Shown here: positions 31,260 through 39,625 of the stretch, in pieces
How positions within the stretch are numbered: the first letter of the stretch is position 1
How the letters are laid out: the number at the start of each line of letters is the position of its first letter
DNA from: Clostridiales bacterium UBA1248
GTDB lineage: Bacteria > Bacillota > Clostridia > Oscillospirales > CAG-272
Length of the DNA: 53,373 nt
NCBI GenBank assembly: GCA_002308615.1
Contig: DBWC01000015.1
Location: 1-53,373, forward strand
Direction: 5' to 3'
The notes under the pieces: generated by a model
Database searches by the model: none
Told to the model about the DNA's origin: nothing
The model's input: only the letters and a program-made list of their open reading frames with translations
Made by a program: the position numbers and the translations under genes

Positions 31260-32561
31260 TTATGAAAAGAGTATATCATTCATAACGGCTTCAAGGTATT
31301 CCTGTCTGCCGCTTTGCACCTTTATATCTTTCAGATCGGCGGCGTAGGTGGCGAGGGATTCGAGGGTTTCTTTGCCGTCGACTATGCGTTTGCCTATACC
31401 GCTTTTGTATGAAGCGTAACGTTCCTTGATGAACGCGTCAATCCTGCCGTCGTCTATGATCTGATACGCCTTGATAAGCCCGAGCGCGAACGCGTCCATG
31501 CCCGCTATATAAGATAAAACGGTATCTTCAAGAGTGTTCGACTGGCGTCTTGCCTTTGCGTCGAAGTTGAGGCCGCCGTTTGTGAAACCGCCGGCTTTAA
31601 TGACCTCGTACATGGCGAGCGTCGTATCGTATACGTTTGTCGGGAACTGATCCGTATCCCAGCCTAAAAGCATGTCGCCCTGATTGGCGTCTATGCTTCC
31701 GAACATGCCGTTGACCGCTGCGACGCGCAGCTCGTGCTGGAACGTGTGGCCGGCGAGCGTGGCGTGGTTAGCCTCTATATTGAGTTTGAAATCAGCTTCA
31801 AGCCCGTTCGCTCGCAGGAAATTCGCGCACGTCGCCGCGTCGAAATCGTACTGGTGCTTCGTCGGCTCCTTCGGTTTCGGTTCAATATAGAAATCACCGT
31901 CAAAGCCGTGTGATCTTCCGTAATCGCGCGCCATGCGCATGAATCTGCCGAGGTTTTCAAGCTCCAGCGCCATATCGGTGTTGAGCAGCGTGTCGTAGCC
32001 CTCGCGTCCGCCCCAGAAAACGTAGCCCTTTGCGCCGAGCTTTACCGCGGCGTCGATACCCGCCTTGACCTTACCGGCGGCGATCGCGAAAACGTCCGCG
32101 TCCGGACTTGTAGCCGCGCCCGCCATGAACTTTTTGTCACCGAACATATTGGCGGTGACCCACAGCGGTTTTATGCCCGTCTCTTTCTGCTTCTGCAGCA
32201 GATATTCTGTCATTATCTCAAGGTTTTTCACACTCTCGCCGAGCGTCTTTCCCTCAGGCGCAACGTCGACGTCGTGGAAGCAATAATAGTCGATACCGAG
32301 TTTTTTCATGAACCCGAACGCGAAATCGGCTTTGGCTTTATACATATCCATTCCGGACAGACCGAAGGTCTTATCCATAGTGTCGCCGCCGAACATATCC
32401 GTGCCCGAAGCATTGACGGTATGCCACCAGCTCATGGCGAATCTGAGCTGTTCTCCCATGGTCTTTTCGCCTACGACTTTATTCTTGTCGTAAAATCTGA
32501 AACTGAAGGGATCCTTTGATTGACTGCCCTTGAAACTTATTTTTTCGATCTGATCGTACAT
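31260..32561 (-). CDS. xylA: Xylose isomerase
   Basis: A 433-aa enzyme interconverting D-xylose and D-xylulose. Motifs of the long (class II) isomerases are all present: MSWWHTVNASGTDMFGGDTM near 44-63, the catalytic-His region YCFHDVDVAPEG, YVFWGGREGYDTLLNTD, DFYIEPKPKEPTKHQYDFD and MFGSIDANQGDMLLGWDTDQF with metal ligands. The length is as expected. It is the first gene of the operon, with a 17-bp-spaced promoter (32592-32620) and GAGGTG ribosome site, and is divergent from an AraC gene, which fits regulation by xylose or a xylo-oligosaccharide. Confidence 0.96.
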   Translation of the reverse strand: MYDQIEKISFKGSQSKDPFSFRFYDKNKVVGEKTMGEQLRFAMSWWHTVNASGTDMFGGDTMDKTFGLSGMDMYKAKADFAFGFMKKLGIDYYCFHDVDVAPEGKTLGESVKNLEIMTEYLLQKQKETGIKPLWVTANMFGDKKFMAGAATSPDADVFAIAAGKVKAGIDAAVKLGAKGYVFWGGREGYDTLLNTDMALELENLGRFMRMARDYGRSHGFDGDFYIEPKPKEPTKHQYDFDAATCANFLRANGLEADFKLNIEANHATLAGHTFQHELRVAAVNGMFGSIDANQGDMLLGWDTDQFPTNVYDTTLAMYEVIKAGGFTNGGLNFDAKARRQSNTLEDTVLSYIAGMDAFALGLIKAYQIIDDGRIDAFIKERYASYKSGIGKRIVDGKETLESLATYAADLKDIKVQSGRQEYLEAVMNDILFS

Positions 32562-32591
32562 AACGGCACCTCTTTCTTTATTACTGATATC

Positions 32592-32637
32592 ATTATAATA
32601 CGGCGTGCGTTTTCAAGCAAGCACGAATTTGCGTTTT
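32592..32637 (-). promoter_or_regulatory. Promoter of the xylan operon and candidate AraC site
   Basis: On the minus strand TTGCTT (32620-32615) and TATAAT (32597-32592) are 17 bases apart, about 30 bases before xylA. TGCGTTTT occurs twice on the plus strand (32606-32613 and 32630-32637) in direct repeat 24 bases apart, one copy inside the spacer and one just upstream of the -35 box. This is a plausible binding site for the divergent regulator, but the link is inference. Confidence 0.6.
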
Positions 32638-32714
32638 ATTAGTCATTTTTTGTCTTTTTCGTTCAAAAACCGCATCATTATACAAAAATTATGTCATAAA
32701 TTTATAATTCTCCG

Positions 32715-32743
32715 TTGACACGGATCACCCGGCGATGTATAAT
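32715..32743 (+). promoter_or_regulatory. Promoter of the upstream AraC-family gene
   Basis: A perfect TTGACA (32715-32720) and perfect TATAAT (32738-32743) lie 17 bases apart. The start near 32750 leaves only about 12 leader bases, occupied by the GGAGGG ribosome site. Confidence 0.85.
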
Positions 32744-32761
32744 ACTCTCCGGAGGGTTGGG

Positions 32762-33565
32762 ATGAAAAACGTATTCTATGAAACAGGTCACGGGATCGGC
32801 GCCGATCAGTTCATGATCGAACGCAACACCGATTATTCGTATCCGCTGCACCTGCACCGATGCTTTGAGATAATATATCTGCACGAGGGAGAGATGAACG
32901 TCACCCTCGACGATGACGTTTTCACGCTTCATTGCGGCGAGATGATAATCATCAAACCGCATCAGATACACGGGCTGCACACGCCCGTACACAGCCGTCA
33001 CACGCTTTGTATCTTTTCTCCCGAGCTGATAGGCGGCGCGGCGGAGCTTTTCAATTCAAAAGAGATAGATCCTCCGGTCGCAGCAGACACGGACGGTTTT
33101 TTCGGCCGCATTTTTTCCGAGGCGTCCGAGAACGACACGATATACAGGATAAAGGGGTTTCTTTATTATCTTTGCGACGCGTTCGCCGAAAACGTGAAGG
33201 ACGGCAATGAAGCGGCAAAGACTGACAAGGATCTTCACATCCTGCACTGCATCCTGACATATATCGAAGAAAACTACGCCGGCGAATGCTCTCTCGGATC
33301 GATCGCGCGGAGACTGAATTACAGCTATACATATCTTTCACGTATATTCTCCGACAGCGTCGGCATAGCGTTCTGCCCGTATGTTACCCAGCTGCGCGTC
33401 AGCAAAGCGTGTTCGATGCTGCAGAACGGCGGCGCGAACATAATGAGCATATCGTACGGCTGCGGCTTCCCGTCGATCCGCAGCTTCAACCGCAGTTTTG
33501 CGCGATATACCGGCAAAACTCCGTCCGCATATAAGAAAGAGTACGAAAAAGCGAAAAACGGCTGA
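32762..33565 (+). CDS. AraC-family transcriptional regulator (divergent from xylA)
   Basis: A 267-aa regulator. The cupin-like sensor domain (about 1-150) has YPLHLHRCFEIIYLHEGEMNV and the MIIIKPHQIHGLHTP strand. The DNA-binding part (about 165-262) has ECSLGSIARRLNYSYTYLSR and MSISYGCGFPSIRSFNRSFA. Start ATG 32762 is chosen over the in-frame ATG at 32735 because the latter overlaps the -10 box and lacks a ribosome site, while GGAGGG precedes 32762. Divergent placement next to xylA makes it the likely activator of the xylan operon. It is a paralogue of the gene at 18279. A stem-loop (33613-33654) follows the stop. Confidence 0.9.
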   Translation: MKNVFYETGHGIGADQFMIERNTDYSYPLHLHRCFEIIYLHEGEMNVTLDDDVFTLHCGEMIIIKPHQIHGLHTPVHSRHTLCIFSPELIGGAAELFNSKEIDPPVAADTDGFFGRIFSEASENDTIYRIKGFLYYLCDAFAENVKDGNEAAKTDKDLHILHCILTYIEENYAGECSLGSIARRLNYSYTYLSRIFSDSVGIAFCPYVTQLRVSKACSMLQNGGANIMSISYGCGFPSIRSFNRSFARYTGKTPSAYKKEYEKAKNG

Positions 33566-33612
33566 CGTGTTCAAAACGATGAGAAAAGGGGCTGTAAAAA
33601 AATAGCCTAATA

Positions 33613-33654
33613 GAAAACAGAGACAAGGACAAAAGCGTCCGAGTCTCTGTTTTC
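33613..33654. terminator. 12-bp stem-loop behind the AraC gene
   Basis: GAAAACAGAGAC (33613-33624) pairs perfectly with 33643-33654, with an inner GGAC/GTCC stem. The tail is A-rich on the plus strand, so termination is not certain. Between here and 33810 I see only a 36-codon open frame from a GTG at 33677, without support. Confidence 0.5.
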
Positions 33655-33809
33655 CGTATAAAAAAGAAAAAATGAAGTGAAGAAGATAACACTAAAAGAC
33701 CTGTGGAAACAAGTGATATTTTCACGGGTAAAAAATATGTATGAGGCCTTCTTTTGCGAGTCTTGCGACCATGTAGTCGGATTCTGACGCACTGCGCGCC
33801 TAACTCATT

Positions 33810-34159
33810 ATGGCGGATCTTGTGGAAAGCCGCGACCAGTGCACCGGAGATCACGTCCACAAAACAGCGGCATACACGCGCATAATAATGGAGCAGCTGC
33901 GTAAGAACGTCTCTTACACGGATCAGCTTACGGACGCTTTTATCGAAGACGTGGTGCGCTCCGCGCCTCTTCACGATATAGGCAAGATCCAGGTCAAGGA
34001 CGCGATACTGAACAAACCGGGAAAACTTACGGAAGAGGAGTTTGAAGAGATAAAGAGCCACGCCTCGGCGGGACGCATTTTGACCCGCTGATCGTTTCAG
34101 CGTTTTTGAACGCGGAAGAAGATATCCGCAGGGTCGCGGAGAGCGTGCCGAAGAAATAA
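33810..34159 (+). pseudogene. HD-GYP domain pseudogene (front and centre deleted)
   Basis: The frame from 33810 gives MADLVESRDQCTGDHVHKTA, SAPLHDIGKIQVKDAILNKP and LTEEEFEEIKSHASAG, the first half of an HD-GYP phosphodiesterase domain (cyclic-di-GMP hydrolases, usually fused to a response-regulator domain). It then stops at 34091. In another frame from 34070 the sequence continues GTHFDPLIVSAFLNAEEDIR..SVPKK and a stop at 34159, which is the usual end of such proteins. The GYP half with the second metal site is missing, and no receiver domain precedes 33810. The junction lies at a shared GGG. So a gene has been reduced by a 5' loss and an internal deletion. Confidence 0.75.
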
Positions 34160-34175
34160 GCCGTACAAAAGCAAA

Positions 34176-34213
34176 TATGCCGGGGAGTCCCCGGCATAAT
34201 TATTATTGTTTTT
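34176..34213 (+). terminator. Terminator after the HD-GYP pseudogene
   Basis: TATGCCGGGG pairs perfectly with CCCCGGCATA (34189-34198) around a 3-nt loop, followed by an AT-rich stretch ending in TTTTT. Confidence 0.75.
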
Positions 34214-34232
34214 CCGAATGTGCGCAAAAGCA

Positions 34233-34261
34233 TTGACAGCGGCGATAATATATGATAGAAT
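34233..34261 (+). promoter_or_regulatory. Promoter of the VTT-PlsC / yfcC / nfo operon
   Basis: TTGACA (34233-34238) and TAGAAT (34256-34261) are 17 bases apart; the leader is about 68 bases. Confidence 0.7.
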
Positions 34262-34336
34262 AAAGTATATAAAATCAGGTATTATATTTTCATATAGACA
34301 GACCTTATAAAATCGTTATGGACGGTGGGCCGGATA

Positions 34337-36199
34337 ATGGAAAAAAGCCGAAAAAAAATAATAAAAGAGCGAATAGTTATATTATGCATAGCCGTATTCG
34401 TAATAGGGCTTTTGATATATTTTCTGTCCGATATATTTTTCCCTTTTATAAAGCTTGAAGCGGCGCAGGATTTCGAAGGGGCAAAAAAACTGCTGCTTGA
34501 AAGCGGATTTGTCGGCTTTCTGACGGTTTCGATAATCGAAGCTTTGCAGATGGTCGTTATTTTCATTCCGGCAGAATTCATACAGCTGAGCAGCGGTATG
34601 TCGTATCCGTGGTGGCTTGCGATAATACTCTGCGATCTCGGCGTTATAACCGGGGCGTCTATAATATATTTTCTCGTTAACGTTTTCCGCTTCAACGGAG
34701 ATATTTTCAATAAAGAAGACAGGATAAAAAAATACGAACAGAAATCAAAAACGCGCAATACCATCATATTTATGTATATCCTGTTCATCATGCCGATAAT
34801 CCCGTTCGGCGCGATATGCTATTACGGATCAAGCAAAAAGATACCGTATCATAAATATCTGCTGACGTGCGCCACGGGCGTTATACCGTCTATTTCCACG
34901 TCTATACTCATGGGCAGCGCCATAAAAAAATTCATAGCCGATTCTCTGCCGATATGGGCGCTTATCCTTATTATCGTTCTGGCGGCGGCGATACTTTTTA
35001 CTCTTCTTGTATTCGTGCTGAAAAAATTCTTTTTTAAAAACGAGGAAGGCTACACGCCGTTTCTTGTAAATATTCTCGAAAAGCTGGCGTTTAAGATACT
35101 CTCGTTAAAGATCCGATATAAAGTAACTGGAGCCGGATCCGTGCAGGAGCTGACCGGACCTTTCATTTATCTTGCGGAGCACCATTCCGCGCTCGATTTC
35201 GCGGCGCTTTACAAAATAGACCCGGATAAAGATATGGCGGGCGTCATAAACGAACATCTTTTCCGCATACCCGTGCTCGGAAAGCTCATACGCAAAAGCA
35301 GTCATATCAGCAAAAAGCTGTTTTATCCGGACGTGATGTGTCTTAAAGGCATTATGCGGACGATAAAGCGCGGACGCCCCGTTGCGATAATGCCGGAGGC
35401 GAGGCTTTCTACCGACGGCGGTCCCTCGTACGTTGACGAAAACATCGCCGGTCTTTGCAAAAAGCTCGGCGTTCCGGTGGTCCTGGTCGAGATAAGGAAC
35501 AATTATTTTATCCTGCCGAAATGGCGCAAAAGGATCTTCCGCGGCGTATGCGAGGTCGAGATAAAACGCATTGTTACGCCGGAAGAGCTGAAAGAAATAA
35601 GCAGTACGGAGCTTGCAGGGATAATACGCGAAAACCTGTCTTATAACGAGTTCTCATCAAAAATATCGGAATTCAGATCAAATAACAAAGCTAAAGGACT
35701 GCACAACGTACTGTATATGTGTCCGCACTGCAGAACGCTTTATTCTAACGTATCAAATGGCAATACGCTTACGTGTACTCACTGCGGAAAGCAGTATCAC
35801 ATAGGCAAGGATTACAGATTTGTTGAAAGCGATATACCCACGATATTCGACTATTACGCGAAGATCAAAGATGCAGAAAAAGAAACGCTGCTAAGCGTAA
35901 ATCTTGACATACCGGTCGACGTTAAGATCTTCAAAGATCAGGTAAAGGATGTGCGGGTCGAAAAAGGCGTATTTCATCTCGATCACGATAAAGTATCTTT
36001 CAGATCGGATATAAGCGATCTGTATTTTGAATACACGACGGACCGGCTGGAAGGCATTGCTTACTCCGTAAACGAGGAATTTGAAATGTACTATCAGGAC
36101 GAGCTTTATTATTTCTATCCGCCGAAGGGCGAGCGCGCGGTCTGCACGCGCGTTGCGCTTTTGCACGAGCTGTTGAGAGGAGAACTTCAAAATGGGTAA
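34337..36199 (+). CDS. VTT (DedA-like) / PlsC-like acyltransferase / zinc-ribbon fusion
   Basis: A 620-aa membrane protein. The first half (about 10-230) is a VTT/SNARE-associated DedA-like domain, with about six hydrophobic helices and the re-entrant-type segments FIPAEFIQLSSGMSYPWW and MPIIPFGAICYYGSS. The second part (about 255-430) is an acyltransferase of the PlsC type: AEHHSALD gives the catalytic H(x4)D at about 282-287, and MPEARLSTDGG replaces the glycerol-phosphate motif EGTRS. A treble-Cys zinc ribbon follows (CPHC at about 462-465, CTHC at 480-483), then a 120-residue beta-rich tail. DedA relatives act as lipid scramblases and PlsC adds acyl chains to lysophospholipids, so the fusion may couple both. 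The start at MEKS has GGTGGG seven bases before it. It overlaps the next gene by 8 bases. Confidence 0.85.
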   Translation: MEKSRKKIIKERIVILCIAVFVIGLLIYFLSDIFFPFIKLEAAQDFEGAKKLLLESGFVGFLTVSIIEALQMVVIFIPAEFIQLSSGMSYPWWLAIILCDLGVITGASIIYFLVNVFRFNGDIFNKEDRIKKYEQKSKTRNTIIFMYILFIMPIIPFGAICYYGSSKKIPYHKYLLTCATGVIPSISTSILMGSAIKKFIADSLPIWALILIIVLAAAILFTLLVFVLKKFFFKNEEGYTPFLVNILEKLAFKILSLKIRYKVTGAGSVQELTGPFIYLAEHHSALDFAALYKIDPDKDMAGVINEHLFRIPVLGKLIRKSSHISKKLFYPDVMCLKGIMRTIKRGRPVAIMPEARLSTDGGPSYVDENIAGLCKKLGVPVVLVEIRNNYFILPKWRKRIFRGVCEVEIKRIVTPEELKEISSTELAGIIRENLSYNEFSSKISEFRSNNKAKGLHNVLYMCPHCRTLYSNVSNGNTLTCTHCGKQYHIGKDYRFVESDIPTIFDYYAKIKDAEKETLLSVNLDIPVDVKIFKDQVKDVRVEKGVFHLDHDKVSFRSDISDLYFEYTTDRLEGIAYSVNEEFEMYYQDELYYFYPPKGERAVCTRVALLHELLRGELQNG

Positions 36200-37622
36200 A
36201 AACGAGAGTAAACTTGTAACCATATCCCGCAAGTCTTTTATCTCCGTGCTCATTCTTCTTGCCGTTCTCATGGCGGCATCCATTGTTCTGACTTACGTTA
36301 TCCCCAAGGGAACGTATGAAACGACCGTCGTTGACGGCGAGGAAGTCGTTGATTATCAAAGCTATACGGCGCTTGATGACGCGGACGGCATACCGGTTTG
36401 GAAAGGCGTTCTGGCTCCGTTTTTACTGCTCGGAAGCGGAGACGGGATAAATATAATAATGCTTTCCGTTTTTCTGATCGTAATCGTCGGAACCTTCCAG
36501 GCGATGAACGACAACAACGGAATAAAAGTCATAGTCGACAGAGTGATCGCAAAATTCAAGAACCGCCGTTTCCTTTTATTGAGCATAGTTGCTTTCGTAT
36601 TTATGATCTTCGGCGCGATGCTCGGTCTGTTTGAGGAAATGCTGACGCTTTTGCCGGTAATGGTCATTTTATCGCTTTCTTTAGGATACGATTCTTTTAC
36701 CGGATTTCTTATATCGATAGTCGCCTGCGGCTTCGGTTTTTCATCGGCGATAACCAATCCTTTCACGGTTTTGTTCGCGTCGCAGATAATAGGCGTCAAC
36801 CCGATGACAAACGTATGGTACCGTATAATAATCTTCTTTGTGATGTACGGACTTATAGAGCTTTCTTTACTGCTTTATACAAAAAAGATAGAAAAAAATC
36901 CGGAGTCGTCCTTTACTTACGAGCGCGACGCAAAACTGAAAGGCGAGCTTTTCAAAGAAGAAAAAATCGAAAACGAAAAAAAGATATTTTTCTCGTATAT
37001 CGTATTTTTCGCCGTTGTTTTGGCGACTCTCATCACGTTTTCCGCAATAGATTCCATACGCGATTACACGGTGGTCGCGCTTATCGCCGTATTTCTGATC
37101 GGGGGCACGCTTGCCTCCCTTATCGCCTCCGGATCCAAATTCAAAGCGACGTTCAAGTCGTTCGGCAAAGGCGCTTTGAGCGTTATCCCCACGATCTTAT
37201 TCATACTTATGGCGTCGTCGGTCAAATACATACTCGTACAGGGAAAAGTTCTGCCGACGATCACGAACACGATAAACGGCATTGTGGAAAACAGAAATCC
37301 GTATTCGCTGGCTCTTATACTTTTTCTGATCGTTTTAGTGCTTGAATTCTTCATCTCCTCGTCCACGGCAAAGGCTATATTCGTTATGTCCATTTTAGGA
37401 GTTCTGACGCTTGACATAACAAAAGAGATGCAGGTTTTGATATACACGTTTGCGGACGGCTACACGAATCTGCTCTTCCCCACCTCGCCGGTCCTTCTTA
37501 TAGGGCTTTCAATGATAGAGTTCTCGTATTTCAAGTGGCTGAAAAAATCGTGGCCGCTGTTTGCCGCCACGTTTGCGCTCGTTATAGTATTTCTTGTACT
37601 CGGTATTTTAATAGGATTCTGA
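36192..37622 (+). CDS. YfcC/DcuC-family carrier
   Basis: A 476-aa integral membrane protein with about 12 helices of the C4-dicarboxylate/amino-acid carrier family (PF03606). The N-terminal block VLTYVIPKGTYETTVVDG is characteristic of YfcC and arginine/ornithine-antiporter-like members. Conserved core segments are FGAMLGLFEEMLTLLPVMV, GFGFSSAITNPFTVLFASQI and EFFISSSTAKAIFVMSIL. The substrate could be an amino acid, peptide or dicarboxylate. The ATG lies 8 bases inside the upstream gene, with AGGAG as ribosome site, so translation is probably coupled. Confidence 0.87.
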   Translation: MGKNESKLVTISRKSFISVLILLAVLMAASIVLTYVIPKGTYETTVVDGEEVVDYQSYTALDDADGIPVWKGVLAPFLLLGSGDGINIIMLSVFLIVIVGTFQAMNDNNGIKVIVDRVIAKFKNRRFLLLSIVAFVFMIFGAMLGLFEEMLTLLPVMVILSLSLGYDSFTGFLISIVACGFGFSSAITNPFTVLFASQIIGVNPMTNVWYRIIIFFVMYGLIELSLLLYTKKIEKNPESSFTYERDAKLKGELFKEEKIENEKKIFFSYIVFFAVVLATLITFSAIDSIRDYTVVALIAVFLIGGTLASLIASGSKFKATFKSFGKGALSVIPTILFILMASSVKYILVQGKVLPTITNTINGIVENRNPYSLALILFLIVLVLEFFISSSTAKAIFVMSILGVLTLDITKEMQVLIYTFADGYTNLLFPTSPVLLIGLSMIEFSYFKWLKKSWPLFAATFALVIVFLVLGILIGF

Positions 37623-37637
37623 TAAAGGAGTTAATAT

Positions 37638-38468
37638 ATGTTTTATATAGGCTGTCATTTGTCGTCGTCTGACGGATATCTCGCCATGGGAAAGCAGGCG
37701 TCGGAAATAGGCGCGAACACTTTTCAGTTTTTTACGCGCAATCCGCGCGGAGGCTCGGTCAAAAAGTTTGACCCGGAGGACGCCGCCTCACTCGTATCGT
37801 ATATGAAAGAAAACGGCTTCGGCAGAATAGTCGCGCACGCGCCCTATACGCTTAATCCCGCGTCAGCCGAGGCGAAAACGCGCGAATTTGCGGATATGGT
37901 ATTCGCGGACGATATAGCCGTACTCGAGCACATCCCCGGCGCGCTTTACAATTTTCATCCCGGTTCTCACGTCGGTCAGGGCGTTGACACAGGCATTAAA
38001 TACATACTTGAAATGCTGAATAAAAATATGTTTTCCGGTATGAAAACTACGGTATTGCTTGAAACCATGGCGGGCAAAGGAAGCGAGATAGGTTCGACTT
38101 TTGAAGAGCTGCGCACGATAATAGACGGCTGTGAATACAAAGAGCATCTGGGCGTCTGCCTTGACACGTGCCACATCTCCGACGCCGGCTACGACGTGGG
38201 AGACGGACTTGACCAAACGCTTGAAGAGTTTGATAAAATAATAGGACTTGACAGACTTTTTGCAATACATTTAAACGACAGCAAAAACCCGCGCGGCGCT
38301 CATAAGGACAGACACGAAAAAATAGGTCAGGGATTTATAGGTTTGGATAATATAGAACGCATTATCAACCACAAATGTTTGGCTGAGTTGCCGTTTGAGC
38401 TTGAAACGCCGAACGATATCGACGGCTACGCCAAAGAGATAGAGCTTTTGAAAGGGTTGAGAAAATGA
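37638..38468 (+). CDS. nfo: Endonuclease IV (AP endonuclease)
   Basis: A 276-aa base-excision-repair enzyme that nicks DNA 5' of abasic sites. The family signatures are plain: NTFQFFTRNPRG near 29, HAPYTLNPAS, LYNFHPGSHVGQG, VLLETMAGKGSEIG, GVCLDTCHISDAGYD and HLNDSKNPRGAHKDRHEKIG, which together supply the three-zinc cluster. The length is normal. A strong AAAGGAG site precedes the ATG. Its last codons overlap the start of the next gene (ATGA type). Being in a membrane-lipid/transporter operon seems incidental, but another DNA repair gene (39606) lies just beyond. Confidence 0.95.
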   Translation: MFYIGCHLSSSDGYLAMGKQASEIGANTFQFFTRNPRGGSVKKFDPEDAASLVSYMKENGFGRIVAHAPYTLNPASAEAKTREFADMVFADDIAVLEHIPGALYNFHPGSHVGQGVDTGIKYILEMLNKNMFSGMKTTVLLETMAGKGSEIGSTFEELRTIIDGCEYKEHLGVCLDTCHISDAGYDVGDGLDQTLEEFDKIIGLDRLFAIHLNDSKNPRGAHKDRHEKIGQGFIGLDNIERIINHKCLAELPFELETPNDIDGYAKEIELLKGLRK

Positions 38469-39625
38469 AGTATACAGCCGAAAAATACAATAGATTCACC
38501 GTAAAATACCATAGTGAGGTCCCCGCCGTCGCAAGCTTTTACTTCACCTGTGAAGGACAGACCGTAAGAGAGCTGTTTTATCTGCCAGCTGATAAAAACG
38601 GAGAATTTATCAGCTGCACCGAGGGATTTCTTGAGGGAAAGCTCGCATACGGCGTTTTTGATCTGCGCATAGAGCCGCGCGGAGACGGCGAGGCCGTTAT
38701 AGACGATATATACGTCAGTATCGCCGACGTTCCCGCAAGCGGTACATACTTTATTGAGAACGATATACTTAAAGTCGGCGTGGAGCTCGTATGGGGCGGC
38801 GGCCTTTCGTATTACGAGGACAAGCGCTGCGAGGTCGAAGGCCTATCAAATATGCTCAACCACGCGGACACGGGAAGGCTTGTGCAGCAGTCGTACTACG
38901 GCACGGGCGAGCCGCCGTACGTTAAAGGCGAGTTTATGGGCAATCCGTGGAGCTACAACCCCGTTCAGGGCGGCGACCGCGGCAACTGCAAAAGCAAGCT
39001 GATAGACTTTGCCGTAAAGGAAAACTCCGTATGGGTAAAATGCCGTCCGAGAGACTGGGGCCACGTCGGTTCGTATACTTACAGCTATATGGAAAACACG
39101 TACACTATAGACGGCGACGTTCTTCGCGTTGACAATAAATTCACGGACTGGTCCGGATACGAGCATCCCGAAGCGGGGCAGGAGGTCCCGGCGTTCTATA
39201 CGGTAAGTTACTTAGATAATTTCTATTTCTATAACGGTGACAAGCCGTGGCAGAACGAGCCGCTCCAGGTCCGCCGCGACCTGATATTCTGGCCGGAGGA
39301 CTGGCCGAGGCACAGATTCCCCTTAAACGAAAAAAACACCGAGACGTGGTGCGCCTGGGTGGATATAAACGATTACGGGATAGGACTGTACGTCCCCGGT
39401 GCGACGATGCTCATAGGCGGCCGTTTCAGCCACAACGGAACAAAGGACCCGGCGGCGGGACCGACGAACTACGTCGCGCCGCTTTACCGGCTGAAGCTCA
39501 TTTCGTACAAACCGCTTGAATACAGCTATATAATAACGTCTGGTCGGCTATCGGAAATAAGAGAAAAATTTAAAGAAAACAAAGACTTTACGGACAACGC
39601 TTCTTTTACAGATTACAACAAATAA
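38465..39625 (+). CDS. Conserved-looking protein of unknown function, possibly carbohydrate-active
   Basis: A 386-aa cytoplasmic protein (no signal, no membrane helix) that starts inside the nfo stop codon region. It looks globular and beta-rich with many Trp, Tyr and Asp. Striking motifs are VELVWGGGLSYYE (about 108-120), NMLNHADTGRLVQQSYYG, WSYNPVQGGDRGNCKSKL, WGHVGSYTYSYMENTYTIDG, VDNKFTDWSG, EVPAFYTVSYLDNFYFY and TETWCAWVDINDYGIGLYVPG. I have seen the NHDTGRLIQQSYYG..NPVQGGD type of pattern in unnamed proteins of polysaccharide-degrading bacteria. It looks like a glycan-handling fold with a charged cleft, but no named family can be given. The 3' end overlaps the convergent 39606 gene by 20 bases. 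Confidence 0.7.
   Translation: MKYTAEKYNRFTVKYHSEVPAVASFYFTCEGQTVRELFYLPADKNGEFISCTEGFLEGKLAYGVFDLRIEPRGDGEAVIDDIYVSIADVPASGTYFIENDILKVGVELVWGGGLSYYEDKRCEVEGLSNMLNHADTGRLVQQSYYGTGEPPYVKGEFMGNPWSYNPVQGGDRGNCKSKLIDFAVKENSVWVKCRPRDWGHVGSYTYSYMENTYTIDGDVLRVDNKFTDWSGYEHPEAGQEVPAFYTVSYLDNFYFYNGDKPWQNEPLQVRRDLIFWPEDWPRHRFPLNEKNTETWCAWVDINDYGIGLYVPGATMLIGGRFSHNGTKDPAAGPTNYVAPLYRLKLISYKPLEYSYIITSGRLSEIREKFKENKDFTDNASFTDYNK

Noticed and set aside
33677..33787. 36-codon frame from a GTG before the HD-GYP relic
   Set aside because: No ribosome site and no recognisable motif; the length is within chance.
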